64,000 nt of DNA from positions 248,001 to 312,000 of the forward strand of contig NZ_LFNF01000003.1 of NCBI RefSeq assembly GCF_001045445.1, read 5' to 3'. Below the pieces are notes generated by a model. The model did no database searches and had not been told where the DNA came from. It saw only the letters and a list, made by a program, of their open reading frames with translations. Of the stretch, positions 33,575-42,160 are shown one piece after another (positions within the stretch are counted from its first letter, which is position 1; every line of letters starts with the position of its first letter). The DNA comes from Chryseobacterium sp. BLS98. Lineage in GTDB: Bacteria > Bacteroidota > Bacteroidia > Flavobacteriales > Weeksellaceae. The translations under genes were made by a program, and so were the position numbers.

Positions 33575-35644
33575 ATGAAGCGAATATTATTTTCTATTAC
33601 TCTTTTATCCTCTTTTTGTTTTTCTCAGGAGACAGACAGTCTGGATTTACAGCCAACTGTGAAAGCCGATTCTGCAGGAGTTTCGAAAACAAGAATAAAA
33701 ATGAGTACTATTGAAGATGTTGTCATTACCGGAACCATAAAACCTTTCAGCAGGTCAAAAAGTCCTGTAGCCGTAGAGGTTTATATCCAGAAATTTTTTC
33801 AGAAAAATCCTACCCCAAGCATTTTTGAAGCCATAGCAATGGTTAATGGAGTAAAACCACAGCTTAATTGTTCAGTATGCAATACGGGCGATATCCATAT
33901 CAATGGTCTGGAAGGACCCTATACAATGATTCTGATTGATGGAATGCCTATTGTAAGCTCTCTTTCCACAGTATACGGCTTAAGCGGGATTCCCAACAGC
34001 CTTGTGGACAGAATTGAAGTGGTAAAAGGTCCGGCTTCTTCAATCTATGGCTCCGAGGCGATGGGTGGAGTTATTAATATTATTACCAAGAATGCATTGA
34101 CGGCTCCTAAATTAAGTGTTGACCTGATGACGAGTACCTGGAGCGAAAATAATCTTGATGTTTCAACGAAATTTAATATTGGAAAGAATGCGGCATCTCT
34201 GCTGAGTTTCAATTATTTCAGTTTTAAAGAAAAGATAGACCAGAACAAGGATAATTTTACGGATTCAGCATTGCAGAGCAGAGTTTCCGTTTTTAATAAA
34301 TGGAATTTTAAGAGAAAAGAAAACCGCCAGGCAAGCATAGCATTGAGGTATTTATATGAAGACCGTTTCGGTGGTGAGATGCAGTGGAACAAATCTTACC
34401 GGGGAAGCAGTGATGTATATGGCGAAAGTATTTATACCAACAGAGCGGAAGTGTTTGGGCTGTATCAGTGGCCTTTGAAAGAATATATTGTTACCCAGTT
34501 TTCTTACAATTACCATGATCAGAATTCTTTTTACGGCAGTAATCCCTATAACGCCCTGCAAAAAGTGACATTTATACAGACCTACTGGAGTAAAAAAGTG
34601 AGAAGCCATGATCTTACCGGAGGAATTACCTTCAAAAGAACGTTTTATGATGATAATACGCCTGGAACATTATCTTCGGACGGAATCACCAATGCCCCGA
34701 TGAAATCGCCGATCTGGGGAGCTTTTATACAGGACCAGTGGGAAATTAACGATCAAAATACATTATTGCTCGGATACAGGTTCGATTATGATAAGATTCA
34801 CCATGAAGTACATTCGCCGAGGCTGGCATGGAAATACTCCCCCAATCCTTATCATACTTTGCGGTTCAATTTTGGGACCGGTTTCCGTGTGGTGAATCTT
34901 TTTACAGAAGATCATGCCGCTCTTACAGGCTCGCGCGAGGTACAGATTAGGTCTGACCTGAAACCTGAAAGATCGGTCAACGGAAATCTGAACTACATCT
35001 GGAAAATTCCGGTGGGAAACCGTATGCTGCAATTGGATGCTTCTGCATTTTATACCTATTTCAGCAATAAGATTGTAGGGGATTTCGATACCAATCCGGA
35101 TAAAATTATTTATGACAATCTCCATGGATACGGGATTTCAAGAGGTGCTTCCCTGAATGTGGATTTCAGCTTTAACTTTCCTTTAAGTGTAGGTCTGGGG
35201 GTTACCTATCTGGATGTTTATCAGAAATTTGACGGAGACCATAAAAAGTCGCAGCAATTACATGCACCGAAGTGGAGTGGAACCTACAATCTGTCTTATA
35301 AGTTTCCGAATGATCTTAGTGTTGATTTCACAGGACAGTTCTACGGGCCAATGAGGCTTCCGGTATTGCCTGATGATTATCGGCCTGAATATTCACCTTT
35401 TTACTCTTTAGCCAATATTCAGGTTTCAAAAAGCTTCCAATCCGGTTTTGAAGTGTATTGCGGGATTAAAAACCTGTTCAATTTTACGCCGAAAGATCCT
35501 TTGATGAGGCCTTTCGACCCGTTTGACAAGCATGCGGATGATCCGGTAAGCAACCCGAATCATTATACTTTTGATACGGCCTACGGATATGCACCCATGC
35601 AAAGGATCAGAGGTTTTCTGGGTGTAAAATATACTTTAAAATGA
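33575..35644 (+). CDS. TonB-dependent receptor with CxxC in the plug
   Basis: 689 residues from the ATG at 33575 (signal peptide MKRILFSITLLSSFCFSQ). The TonB-box region reads IEDVVITGTIKPFSRSKSP. The plug contains LNCSVCNTGDIHINGLEGP, with an unusual Cys-Ser-Val-Cys pair, then RIEVVKGPASSIYGSEAMG. A barrel of about 500 residues follows. There is no carboxypeptidase-like domain. Its stop overlaps the start of a thioredoxin-like gene by ATGA, so the two are coupled. The CxxC and the palindromic operator point to a metal or metal-complex substrate (inference). It could equally be a BtuB-like receptor. Confidence 0.88.
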   Translation: MKRILFSITLLSSFCFSQETDSLDLQPTVKADSAGVSKTRIKMSTIEDVVITGTIKPFSRSKSPVAVEVYIQKFFQKNPTPSIFEAIAMVNGVKPQLNCSVCNTGDIHINGLEGPYTMILIDGMPIVSSLSTVYGLSGIPNSLVDRIEVVKGPASSIYGSEAMGGVINIITKNALTAPKLSVDLMTSTWSENNLDVSTKFNIGKNAASLLSFNYFSFKEKIDQNKDNFTDSALQSRVSVFNKWNFKRKENRQASIALRYLYEDRFGGEMQWNKSYRGSSDVYGESIYTNRAEVFGLYQWPLKEYIVTQFSYNYHDQNSFYGSNPYNALQKVTFIQTYWSKKVRSHDLTGGITFKRTFYDDNTPGTLSSDGITNAPMKSPIWGAFIQDQWEINDQNTLLLGYRFDYDKIHHEVHSPRLAWKYSPNPYHTLRFNFGTGFRVVNLFTEDHAALTGSREVQIRSDLKPERSVNGNLNYIWKIPVGNRMLQLDASAFYTYFSNKIVGDFDTNPDKIIYDNLHGYGISRGASLNVDFSFNFPLSVGLGVTYLDVYQKFDGDHKKSQQLHAPKWSGTYNLSYKFPNDLSVDFTGQFYGPMRLPVLPDDYRPEYSPFYSLANIQVSKSFQSGFEVYCGIKNLFNFTPKDPLMRPFDPFDKHADDPVSNPNHYTFDTAYGYAPMQRIRGFLGVKYTLK

Positions 35645-36102
35645 AAAATTTTATTTTATTTTTAATGTTAGTGCCCTGTTTTTGTCTGTCGCAGATGAAG
35701 ACAGGCACTTTTTCTGATCTAGAAACTTTAATGGGAAAAGATCCTAGACCGGTGATCATCCATTTGTACACAGACTGGTGCTCGGTTTGTAAAATGGAAA
35801 AAAAGGCTTTGAATAATGATAAAGAAATTACAGATCTTATCAATGCAAATTTTTATCTGATCAATTTTGAGACTGAAAAAACGAAGGAAAATATAAAATT
35901 TCAGGGAAGAGAATTTGAATATCTGCCGAATGGAAATTCCGGAATTCACGAGTTGGCGTTGGCTTTGTCTAAAAATAAGGACCAACTTGTTTATCCCTTG
36001 TGGATTGTTCTGGATAAGAATCAGAAGTTAGTATATTATCATGAAGGTTTCTGGGTGCCGGAAAATATGAAGCAGAAACTTCTGGAAATTTCTGTTTTGT
36101 AA
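35641..36102 (+). CDS. thioredoxin-like protein coupled to the TonB receptor
   Basis: 153 residues with a signal peptide (MKNFILFLMLVPCFCLSQ). The redox site YTDWCSVCKMEKKAL is a thioredoxin-type CxxC with Ser-Val between the cysteines, the same C-S-V-C seen in the plug of the receptor encoded immediately upstream. The domain is the DUF255/SoxW-like periplasmic thioredoxin type. It overlaps the receptor gene by four bases. A role in reducing the receptor's cysteines or its metal cargo is a reasonable inference without direct proof. Confidence 0.85.
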   Translation: MKNFILFLMLVPCFCLSQMKTGTFSDLETLMGKDPRPVIIHLYTDWCSVCKMEKKALNNDKEITDLINANFYLINFETEKTKENIKFQGREFEYLPNGNSGIHELALALSKNKDQLVYPLWIVLDKNQKLVYYHEGFWVPENMKQKLLEISVL

Positions 36103-36109
36103 TTTTTTT

Positions 36110-36179
36110 GTCATTGCGAGTAGCGAAGCGACGAAGCAATCTCAAAATTTTAGATTGCTTCACTTAAGGTTCGTAATGA
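36110..36179. repeat. REP-like palindromic intergenic repeat
   Basis: An imperfect palindrome of about 70 bases: CATTGCGAG and GAAGCAATCT on the left, AGATTGCTTC and TTCGTAATG on the right. The word set (TTGCGAG, GCGAAGC, GAAGCAATC) is that of widespread bacterial extragenic palindromes. It is followed at 36197-36213 by a GCAGATTTT/GCAGATTTC tandem pair. It lies downstream of the thioredoxin-like gene and may also end its transcript. Confidence 0.65.
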
Positions 36180-36247
36180 AAGATATTTTCTCTTGCAGAT
36201 TTTGCAGATTTCTCTATTTGCAGGATAATTTTTCAATCTTTTAATAT

Positions 36248-36721
36248 CTAATGTTTATCAGCATCAATAAGCACTGCGAGCTGAATACACGGCTCCTCCG
36301 ACCGGTTGCTCCAGGCATGATTGGTTCCCCTCTGAATAACAATATCTCCCGGTTTAAGTAAAGTTTCACCTTCTTCCATGATCAGGTAGAGTTCACCGGA
36401 AAGGATGATGATGTAATCTAAAGTCTGCGTCTGATGCATCATGGGATGAGGTTCTCCTGCTTTGAATTCTACTCCGAGATCTTTATCGGGAGGGATGACA
36501 ACATACCGGAAATAAGTCCCGTTTTTCGGAGTTTGCGGAAATCCTGTATTAGGAATTTTGGTCTCAAGATCCAGTATTGCTGGCATTTCCTGTGTATTCC
36601 AGATATCTGAAATGATAAGCCCCGGAAAATGTTCAACTACATTTTCTGTCTGCTGGTCTTCAATAATAACAGATTTCCCGTTTTTGATTCCTGTGACAAT
36701 GCGTCTGGGTATTTTATTCAT
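36248..36721 (-). CDS. cupin domain protein
   Basis: 157 residues. A single cupin barrel: GEPHPMMHQTQTLDYIIILSGE is cupin motif 1 (His residues and Glu) and LKPGDIVIQRGTNHAW is motif 2, so a metal site is likely. The N-terminal 50 residues (KSVIIEDQQTENVVEHFPG) follow a pattern common in cupins of aromatic or quinone-related enzymes and regulators. It is co-transcribed with, and overlaps by eight bases, the oxidoreductase upstream, so it is probably under the same HxlR control. The substrate is unknown. Confidence 0.85.
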   Translation of the reverse strand: MNKIPRRIVTGIKNGKSVIIEDQQTENVVEHFPGLIISDIWNTQEMPAILDLETKIPNTGFPQTPKNGTYFRYVVIPPDKDLGVEFKAGEPHPMMHQTQTLDYIIILSGELYLIMEEGETLLKPGDIVIQRGTNHAWSNRSEEPCIQLAVLIDADKH

Positions 36722-37706
36722 GTTTCATGATGAGTTTGTGACCCTGGGTCTGGTTATTTTTAAGAATGGAATGGGCTTTCAAAACTGTTTCCAGAGAAAG
36801 GTTTCCGATTGTTTTATATTGAGGCGGGCTGATAATTCCGGTTTCAATAAGCTTAGAGATTTCCTCCAGATTTCCTTTGTAATATTGATAATCCTTGCTC
36901 ATACTATAGGAATAATTGGAAATATTCACGATTACGGTTCCTTTATTGAAAAGGGTTTCATGGGCATCTTTTGTAATAAGTGCAGTAACATCAGCATAGG
37001 TTCCATTAATTTTCAAGACATCTGCAGTGACTTCAGACATATAATTCCCGACGAGGTCTATTCCAAAATCGAAAGGATTATTGTTATTGGCTTTTAAAAG
37101 ATGGGCAACAAGATTTTCTTCCTTGTAATTAATGATTTGATGATTTTGTAAACCGATTTTCAATAAAATCTGTCTGTTTTCCTCACTTCCAACGGTTGCC
37201 ACAATATTTCTGAAATGATTTGCCGTTAAATATTTAACCACAAAAGAACCGACTCCGCCTGTAGCTCCGGTTACTAAAATTGTATCATCAGTCTTTAATT
37301 TCAAACGTTTGAAGGTCTGCAATGCGGTAAGTCCTGCTGAAGGAATGGCTGCAGCCTGCTCAAAAGAAATTCCTTTGGGCTTCAATGCAACGATAGCTTC
37401 CGGAACGGCAATATATTCGGCATAAGTACCATTGCTTCCCATCGATCCACTTCCACAAAATACTTCATCTCCGATATTGAACTGATGGGCAGCGGCGCCT
37501 TTCTCTACGACAATACCGGACAGCTCACGGCCTAAAACAGGTGAGCTGAGCAGTTTCCGTTCAAGTTCATTTTCGATCATTTGATAATCAATCGGGTTGA
37601 AGCCGCTTGCTTTGATCTGAATTAAAACTTCATGATCTTTTGGAACTGGCTTTTCGAACACAGCATTTTCAAGCTGGAAATTTTTATTTAATGCAATAAC
37701 TTTCAT
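36714..37706 (-). CDS. zinc-less medium-chain dehydrogenase (quinone oxidoreductase-like)
   Basis: 330 residues from the ATG at 37706; a start seven codons earlier would overlap the promoter. The medium-chain dehydrogenase fold shows the N-terminal substrate domain (KASGFNPIDYQMIE, GRELSGIVVEKG) and the NADPH-binding VTGATGGVGSFVVKYL. The structural zinc cysteines are missing, as in quinone oxidoreductases. It would reduce quinones or reactive enones. It is divergent from the hxlR-type regulator with shared palindromic operators, a frequent arrangement for electrophile-response enzymes. Confidence 0.88.
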   Translation of the reverse strand: MKVIALNKNFQLENAVFEKPVPKDHEVLIQIKASGFNPIDYQMIENELERKLLSSPVLGRELSGIVVEKGAAAHQFNIGDEVFCGSGSMGSNGTYAEYIAVPEAIVALKPKGISFEQAAAIPSAGLTALQTFKRLKLKTDDTILVTGATGGVGSFVVKYLTANHFRNIVATVGSEENRQILLKIGLQNHQIINYKEENLVAHLLKANNNNPFDFGIDLVGNYMSEVTADVLKINGTYADVTALITKDAHETLFNKGTVIVNISNYSYSMSKDYQYYKGNLEEISKLIETGIISPPQYKTIGNLSLETVLKAHSILKNNQTQGHKLIMKHE

Positions 37707-37724
37707 ATCAGTAAATTTGATACA

Positions 37725-37784
37725 CAAATGTAAAATGAGAATAGTTTATATTTGCTACCAGTTAACTATTGGTAACTAGTTACC
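37725..37784. promoter_or_regulatory. divergent promoters with HxlR-type palindromes
   Basis: The minus strand carries TACATTTG (37725-37732) for the oxidoreductase and the plus strand TATATTTG (37747-37754) for the regulator. Immediately downstream is TACCA-N9-TGGTA (37756-37774) and the perfect 14-base palindrome GGTAACTAGTTACC (37771-37784). The GTAACT half-site recurs as AGTTAAC in the first repeat. These sit over the regulator's predicted transcription start, so self-repression is likely. Confidence 0.65.
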
Positions 37785-37798
37785 TTAATGAAACCATT

Positions 37799-38188
37799 AT
37801 GGCAAAAATTATTGAAAACGGTATAGAAAGGGAAGCAAGCTGCACGGAAGAACTCTTTGCCATGCGCGACAGCCTGGATGTTTTGGGCGGAAAATGGAAG
37901 CTGATGATTTTACGTTACCTGACCAACAGACCAGACCAGCAGATTCATTTTAAAAAGTTACAGCGGGGAATTGATGGGATATCTGCCAAAATGCTCAGCA
38001 AAGAACTGAAAGAGCTGGAAATGAATCTTCTTATTACCAGAACCATCCAGGATACAAAACCCATTACAGTAGTGTACGCTGTTACAGAATACGGAAAATC
38101 CGTTTTACCGGTTACTGAAACGCTTGTGAACTGGGGGATTATTCACAGGGAGAAGATCAAGGAATCAATGAGTTCTTCTGATGTATAG
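37799..38188 (+). CDS. HxlR family transcriptional regulator
   Basis: 129 residues from the ATG at 37799, after the palindromes. The winged-helix core LDVLGGKWKLMILRYL and KLQRGIDGISAKMLSKELKELE are diagnostic. Cys15 (EREASCTEELF) is at the place of the redox-sensing cysteine in YodB/HypR-type members, which react with quinones, diamide or aldehydes. It probably controls the divergent oxidoreductase/cupin pair and itself. The inducer is inferred from family and neighbours. Confidence 0.92.
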   Translation: MAKIIENGIEREASCTEELFAMRDSLDVLGGKWKLMILRYLTNRPDQQIHFKKLQRGIDGISAKMLSKELKELEMNLLITRTIQDTKPITVVYAVTEYGKSVLPVTETLVNWGIIHREKIKESMSSSDV

Positions 38189-38193
38189 ATAAA

Positions 38194-38229
38194 AAAATCC
38201 TCAAACCCGTGTAGAGAGTTGAGGATTTT
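38194..38229. terminator. bidirectional terminator
   Basis: An 11-base perfect stem (AAAATCCTCAA at 38194-38204 with TTGAGGATTTT at 38219-38229) and a 14-base loop, between the convergent hxlR-type and proX-type genes. Confidence 0.8.
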
Positions 38230-38253
38230 AAGTTTGATCAACTGTTTTGTTTA

Positions 38254-39108
38254 TTAATTTTTATTCAACCACGACTTTACCAGTTCAGAGTGATCGTCCA
38301 CCCATTGCTGGGCAGTGGCTTCTTTGCTTTTACTCTGTTCCATTTTCATTAAAAGATCAGACATGTTCTCGTCATCAAAATGGAGTCTGGAAAAGAATTT
38401 TGCAAGCTCGGGATGGTCTTTCGCAAAGCTTTTTCTGGAATAAGTTTTAATCTGTTCCGCTTCACCAAATATCTTTTTGGGATCATCAAGAAACTTAAGC
38501 TTCATTTTTCCAAACATCCAGTGGGGCTGCCATCCGGTAACTACAATCCATTCTTTACGCTGTATGGCATTCTGTAATTCGGTGATCATGGCAATGGTAG
38601 AGGAGTTGATCTGCTGATAATCCAGCTGATAATCTATAATGGCTTTATCTGTACCGGTGGTTAATCCGGCCCCTTTTTCAATTCCTATAATTCTGTGCCT
38701 GGATGGATTTTTGTGCTGATTGAGTTCTTCAATGGAATTAATAGTAACGTATTCCGGCACAACCAATCCTATACGGCCGTTGTCATAATTGGTTCCAAGA
38801 TGAGTCAATCCCGGAAATTTAGCCAGCTTTTTTGCATGGGTGTAAGGAAGCCATACTCCCATGAAAAGGTCTGTATCTTCATTATTCATTGAAGCCAGGA
38901 TCATATCCGTAGAGGCTTTTTGAATAATAACATGATAACCCTGTTTGTCCAGAATGGCTTTTGCTACGTGTGTAATCGCAACATCTTCCGCCCAGCCATC
39001 TACCATTCCTATGGTGATATATTTTGAGTTTTTTATGTTTTTACACGAGTTTAATACTGTAAATATCAGCATTAAAACGGGAAAAAAAAGATATTTTAAT
39101 CGCTTCAT
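38254..39108 (-). CDS. proX: glycine betaine/proline ABC transporter substrate-binding lipoprotein
   Basis: 284 residues with a lipoprotein signal peptide (lipobox LNSC, Cys22). It matches the OpuAC/ProX class of periplasmic binding proteins: IGMVDGWAEDVAITHV, LFMGVWLPYTH and VVTGWQPHWMFGKMKLKF give the tryptophans and tyrosines of the aromatic cage that holds quaternary ammonium groups. It is the last gene of the proV-proW-proX order and starts two bases after proW ends. It would be held at a membrane surface facing the periplasm. Choline, betaine and carnitine cannot be told apart. Confidence 0.92.
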   Translation of the reverse strand: MKRLKYLFFPVLMLIFTVLNSCKNIKNSKYITIGMVDGWAEDVAITHVAKAILDKQGYHVIIQKASTDMILASMNNEDTDLFMGVWLPYTHAKKLAKFPGLTHLGTNYDNGRIGLVVPEYVTINSIEELNQHKNPSRHRIIGIEKGAGLTTGTDKAIIDYQLDYQQINSSTIAMITELQNAIQRKEWIVVTGWQPHWMFGKMKLKFLDDPKKIFGEAEQIKTYSRKSFAKDHPELAKFFSRLHFDDENMSDLLMKMEQSKSKEATAQQWVDDHSELVKSWLNKN

Positions 39109-39109
39109 T

Positions 39110-39937
39110 TTATTGTTTTTTCTTTACAAATCCCTGCGTAATACGGTCCAGGATAATGGCTAAAATCACGACGGATAAACCACTTTCAAATCCTAATCCG
39201 ATATCCAGATTATTAATTCCTTCCAGTACTTTTTCTCCCAAACCGCCTGCTGCAATCATTCCTGCAATAACAACCATAGATAAGGATAACAATATGGTTT
39301 GATTGATCCCCGTTAAAATCGTTTTCATTGCTAAAGGAAGCTCTACTTTGAAGAGAATCTGACGGTTTGTGGCTCCAAAAGCCCTTGCCGCTTCTACAAT
39401 ATCTTTCGGAACGGCTTCAATTCCCAATGTCGTTAACCGAACAGCAGGCGGCATAGCGAAAATAATCGTTGCAAAAGCACCCGGTACTTTACCGATACTG
39501 AAAAACAGCACAGCCGGAATCAGATAGACAAATGCAGGCATAGTCTGCATCAGGTCGAGTAAAGGGCGAATGATTTTGTCTGCTATTTTGCTTTTAGCAG
39601 CTAAAATTCCCAAGGGAATAGAAAGAATAAGAGCTGTAATGGTGGAAACAAAAATAAGCGCCAGCGTTTCCATGGTTTCCTTCCAAAGTCCCATTAAAAA
39701 TATCAGGCTTAATCCCGTTGCGGTTACCACGGCAATGCCTTTTCCGGCTTTCCATAATGCCAGGAGGGTAAAAAAGAGAATGATTACATAAAAAGGAGTG
39801 TTTGTTAAAATCCATTCAATCCCCATAATGGAGGAATTTCCCAGATGTTTTATGACATCAAATACAGGCTTTCCGTTTTCTGTGAGCCAATTGATTGCTG
39901 TTTCTACATATTGGCCTATATCTATAGTTTTATTCAT
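39110..39937 (-). CDS. proW: glycine betaine/proline ABC transporter permease
   Basis: 275 residues from the ATG at 39937, one base after proV; the in-frame ATG at 39955 would overlap proV by 17 bases. About six hydrophobic segments are visible. The ABC permease coupling loop with EAA pattern reads EAARAFGATNRQILFKVELPLAMKTIL (about 190-215), as in ProW/OpuAB. It forms the channel of the osmoprotectant importer in the inner membrane with ProV as ATPase. Confidence 0.92.
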   Translation of the reverse strand: MNKTIDIGQYVETAINWLTENGKPVFDVIKHLGNSSIMGIEWILTNTPFYVIILFFTLLALWKAGKGIAVVTATGLSLIFLMGLWKETMETLALIFVSTITALILSIPLGILAAKSKIADKIIRPLLDLMQTMPAFVYLIPAVLFFSIGKVPGAFATIIFAMPPAVRLTTLGIEAVPKDIVEAARAFGATNRQILFKVELPLAMKTILTGINQTILLSLSMVVIAGMIAAGGLGEKVLEGINNLDIGLGFESGLSVVILAIILDRITQGFVKKKQ

Positions 39938-39938
39938 C

Positions 39939-41189
39939 TTATTGATTGTTTGCAATTTCTTTTAATTCTATAATCTCTTCTTCGTTAAACTTGGTAGCTT
40001 CTATAATGAGTGATAATTGGGTAACAAGACCTAAAAATTTATTATCTTCATTAATTACAGCGATGGCCGATTTGCTTCCGGAAATTAATGGTAACATTTC
40101 TTCTACAGTTACTTCTGGATAAACCGACGGAACATTACTGTTGATAATAGATTCTACTGTAGGTTCTTTCTTTTTGGCGATGCGTACAACATCGTTAAGA
40201 GTTACAAAACCCAGGAATTTATTTTGAAAATCCACCACAGGCAGGTTTTCTAGTCCGGTAGCTCTCATTTTTCTTAAAGCGCCTTCAGGACCATCTTTTC
40301 TGAAACGTACAACCGTCGTTTTGTCGAACATTAAAGATTTTGCGGTGATGATCGTTTTACGGTCTACTTTCTCTACGAATGCTTTTACATAATCACTTAC
40401 AGGATTGGTTAAAATTTCTTCGGCCGTTCCTATCTGTTCTATGACTCCATCTTTCATAATGACGATACGGTCTCCGATTTTAATCGCTTCATCCAGGTCG
40501 TGGGTAATGAAGACAATGGTTTTTTGCAATGTATTCTGCAGTTCAAGCATCTGGTCCTGCATTTCAGATTTTATCAGTGGATCCAGTGCGGAGAAAGCTT
40601 CATCCATAAGTAAAACTTCAGGATCATTTGCCAAAGCTCTTGCCAATCCTACTCTCTGCTGCATTCCCCCTGAAAGTTGCGAAGGGTATTGGTTTTCAAA
40701 ACCGGTTAATCCAACGATGTCCAGGGCTTTTTGTGCTTTTTTATCACGGGAAGCTTTATCTCCTCCTCTTATTTCCAGCCCGAAACCGGCATTGTCTAAA
40801 ATCGTATGATGGGGCAGCAATCCGAATTTCTGGAATACCATACTCATTTCTGTTCTTCTTACTTCCAACAGCTCTTTGTTGTTTTTGCCGGTAATATCAT
40901 CGTCATTGATGTATACTTTTCCGGAAGTAGGCTCATTCAGCCTGTTTAGACAGCGCAGCAGGGTAGATTTTCCACTTCCCGACAGTCCCATGATGACAAA
41001 AAATTCTCCTTCATAGATTTCAAAACTGGCTTTGTTGATTCCTATGGTACAGCCTGTTTTTTCAAGAATTTCCTTTTTGGAAAAACCTTTGTCAAGAAGT
41101 TCCTGTGCTTTTTCTTTGTTTTTACCAAAGATGATCGTCAGGTCTTCCACTTTAAGTTTTACTTTTTTAGTGTTTTCATTTTTTTCCAT
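39939..41189 (-). CDS. proV: glycine betaine/proline ABC transporter ATP-binding protein with CBS domains
   Basis: 416 residues. Walker A is GLSGSGKST (about 68-76), the signature LSGGMQQRVGLARAL and Walker B VLLMDEAFSALD follow, and DLDEAIKIGDRI is typical of OpuAA/ProV. The C-terminal 130 residues hold two CBS motifs (LPVVDFQNKFLGFVTLNDVV and AIAVINEDNKFLGLVTQ), which in OpuA sense ionic strength. It heads a three-gene operon for uptake of compatible solutes. A gap of about 540 bases with several hairpins precedes it. Confidence 0.94.
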   Translation of the reverse strand: MEKNENTKKVKLKVEDLTIIFGKNKEKAQELLDKGFSKKEILEKTGCTIGINKASFEIYEGEFFVIMGLSGSGKSTLLRCLNRLNEPTSGKVYINDDDITGKNNKELLEVRRTEMSMVFQKFGLLPHHTILDNAGFGLEIRGGDKASRDKKAQKALDIVGLTGFENQYPSQLSGGMQQRVGLARALANDPEVLLMDEAFSALDPLIKSEMQDQMLELQNTLQKTIVFITHDLDEAIKIGDRIVIMKDGVIEQIGTAEEILTNPVSDYVKAFVEKVDRKTIITAKSLMFDKTTVVRFRKDGPEGALRKMRATGLENLPVVDFQNKFLGFVTLNDVVRIAKKKEPTVESIINSNVPSVYPEVTVEEMLPLISGSKSAIAVINEDNKFLGLVTQLSLIIEATKFNEEEIIELKEIANNQ

Positions 41190-41728
41190 ATTCAGAGTTT
41201 TTCAATTAATAATTTGATATAAAGAATTGTACACCAATTCATTATATACGTTTAGCATGAGTTGTCCTGCTGTTGGCAATAGGATAAAATAATTTGCTAA
41301 GCCCTTAATGATAAAAGCTTTAAACAAAAAAATAACAGCATAAAGACCGTTATGGTCTTATGTTTATTTTAAATATTTCAATAGATTATACTCTAGAAAA
41401 AGAGTGTATTATATAAAAGAAGCTGGTCTTTTATATAGATTCTACAATTAAATTACTGATGAGGTAATTACAGATATGTGTACTGAACAACTTGAATGGC
41501 TACATTTGATCAAAATGCTTGCCAGCATCAAAAACTGTATATCAATTTTTATGACGGTGCAAATTTACGGATTTTATATTAAATGGATTTTCACAGATGT
41601 AAAGTGGTGATTTTCAATCCTGATTTTAGAGTGATGATTTTACGGAAATTTTTCTCTTATCATTAAAGTTAAGAGAATATGGACGTTCAGATTATTTAAG
41701 GAAGTTCTTTTATAATTTAGCTTATAAG
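41190..41728. other. 539-base gene-free region with several hairpins
   Basis: No convincing gene is seen. On the proV-proximal side are an imperfect stem at 41338-41361 (CATAAAGACC and GGTCTTATG), one at 41388-41410 (ATACTCT and AGAGTGTAT) and a perfect 11-base stem at 41410-41437 (TATATAAAAGA-AGCTGG-TCTTTTATATA). Another, TTCTCTTA-N10-TAAGAGAA, lies at 41652-41677. The minus strand has a TAAATTTG -7 match at 41560-41567, which would give the proV operon a structured leader of about 370 bases. No known riboswitch was recognised. Confidence 0.5.
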
Positions 41729-42094
41729 CTATTTCAATAAAACAGCAATAATAGCGAGTATCGCCGGTAAAGCCTGCACAAAAAATATCTTCTTTGTTGC
41801 AGAAACTGCTCCGTAAATGCCGGCTACAGCAACACATCCCAAAAAGAATAATGCAATATTATCCTGCCACTTCGGATCATCTATTAAGAATGACCAGATT
41901 AATCCTGCAGCAAGAAAACCGTTATATAACCCCTGATTGGCAGCCAATCCTTTCGTAGGTTTAAACATTTCTGCCGGTAATGCAGCTTTGAATACTTCTT
42001 TCCCTTTGGTTTCCCAGGCGAACATCTCCATCCACAGGATATAAATATGTTCAAGTGCAACGACAGCGATCAGAATTTTAGCAACGAGTTCCAT
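41729..42094 (-). CDS. DUF1304 family membrane protein
   Basis: 121 residues with four membrane segments (about 3-22, 52-74, 78-97, 101-120). The pattern LVALEHIYILWMEMFAW and GLAANQGLYNGFLAAGL fits DUF1304, small inner-membrane proteins of unknown function. It is divergent from a Crp/Fnr-type regulator across 66 bases, so the regulator may control it. No catalytic residues can be assigned. Confidence 0.85.
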   Translation of the reverse strand: MELVAKILIAVVALEHIYILWMEMFAWETKGKEVFKAALPAEMFKPTKGLAANQGLYNGFLAAGLIWSFLIDDPKWQDNIALFFLGCVAVAGIYGAVSATKKIFFVQALPAILAIIAVLLK

Positions 42095-42112
42095 GATTTT
42101 ATGTTTTTAACA

Positions 42113-42143
42113 TTGTAAAACTAAAAAAATAAAGTTAAGTTTG
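42113..42143 (+). promoter_or_regulatory. promoter for the Crp/Fnr-type regulator
   Basis: TTG (42113-42115), 20 bases, TAAGTTTG (42136-42143), 17 bases before the ATG at 42161. Spacing is within the accepted range. Confidence 0.6.
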
Positions 42144-42160
42144 GTTACTTAATTGCAAAG

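Noticed and set aside
41640..41837. 65-codon open frame at the end of the DUF1304 gene
   Set aside because: It overlaps the DUF1304 gene out of frame on the same strand and has no signal or motif.
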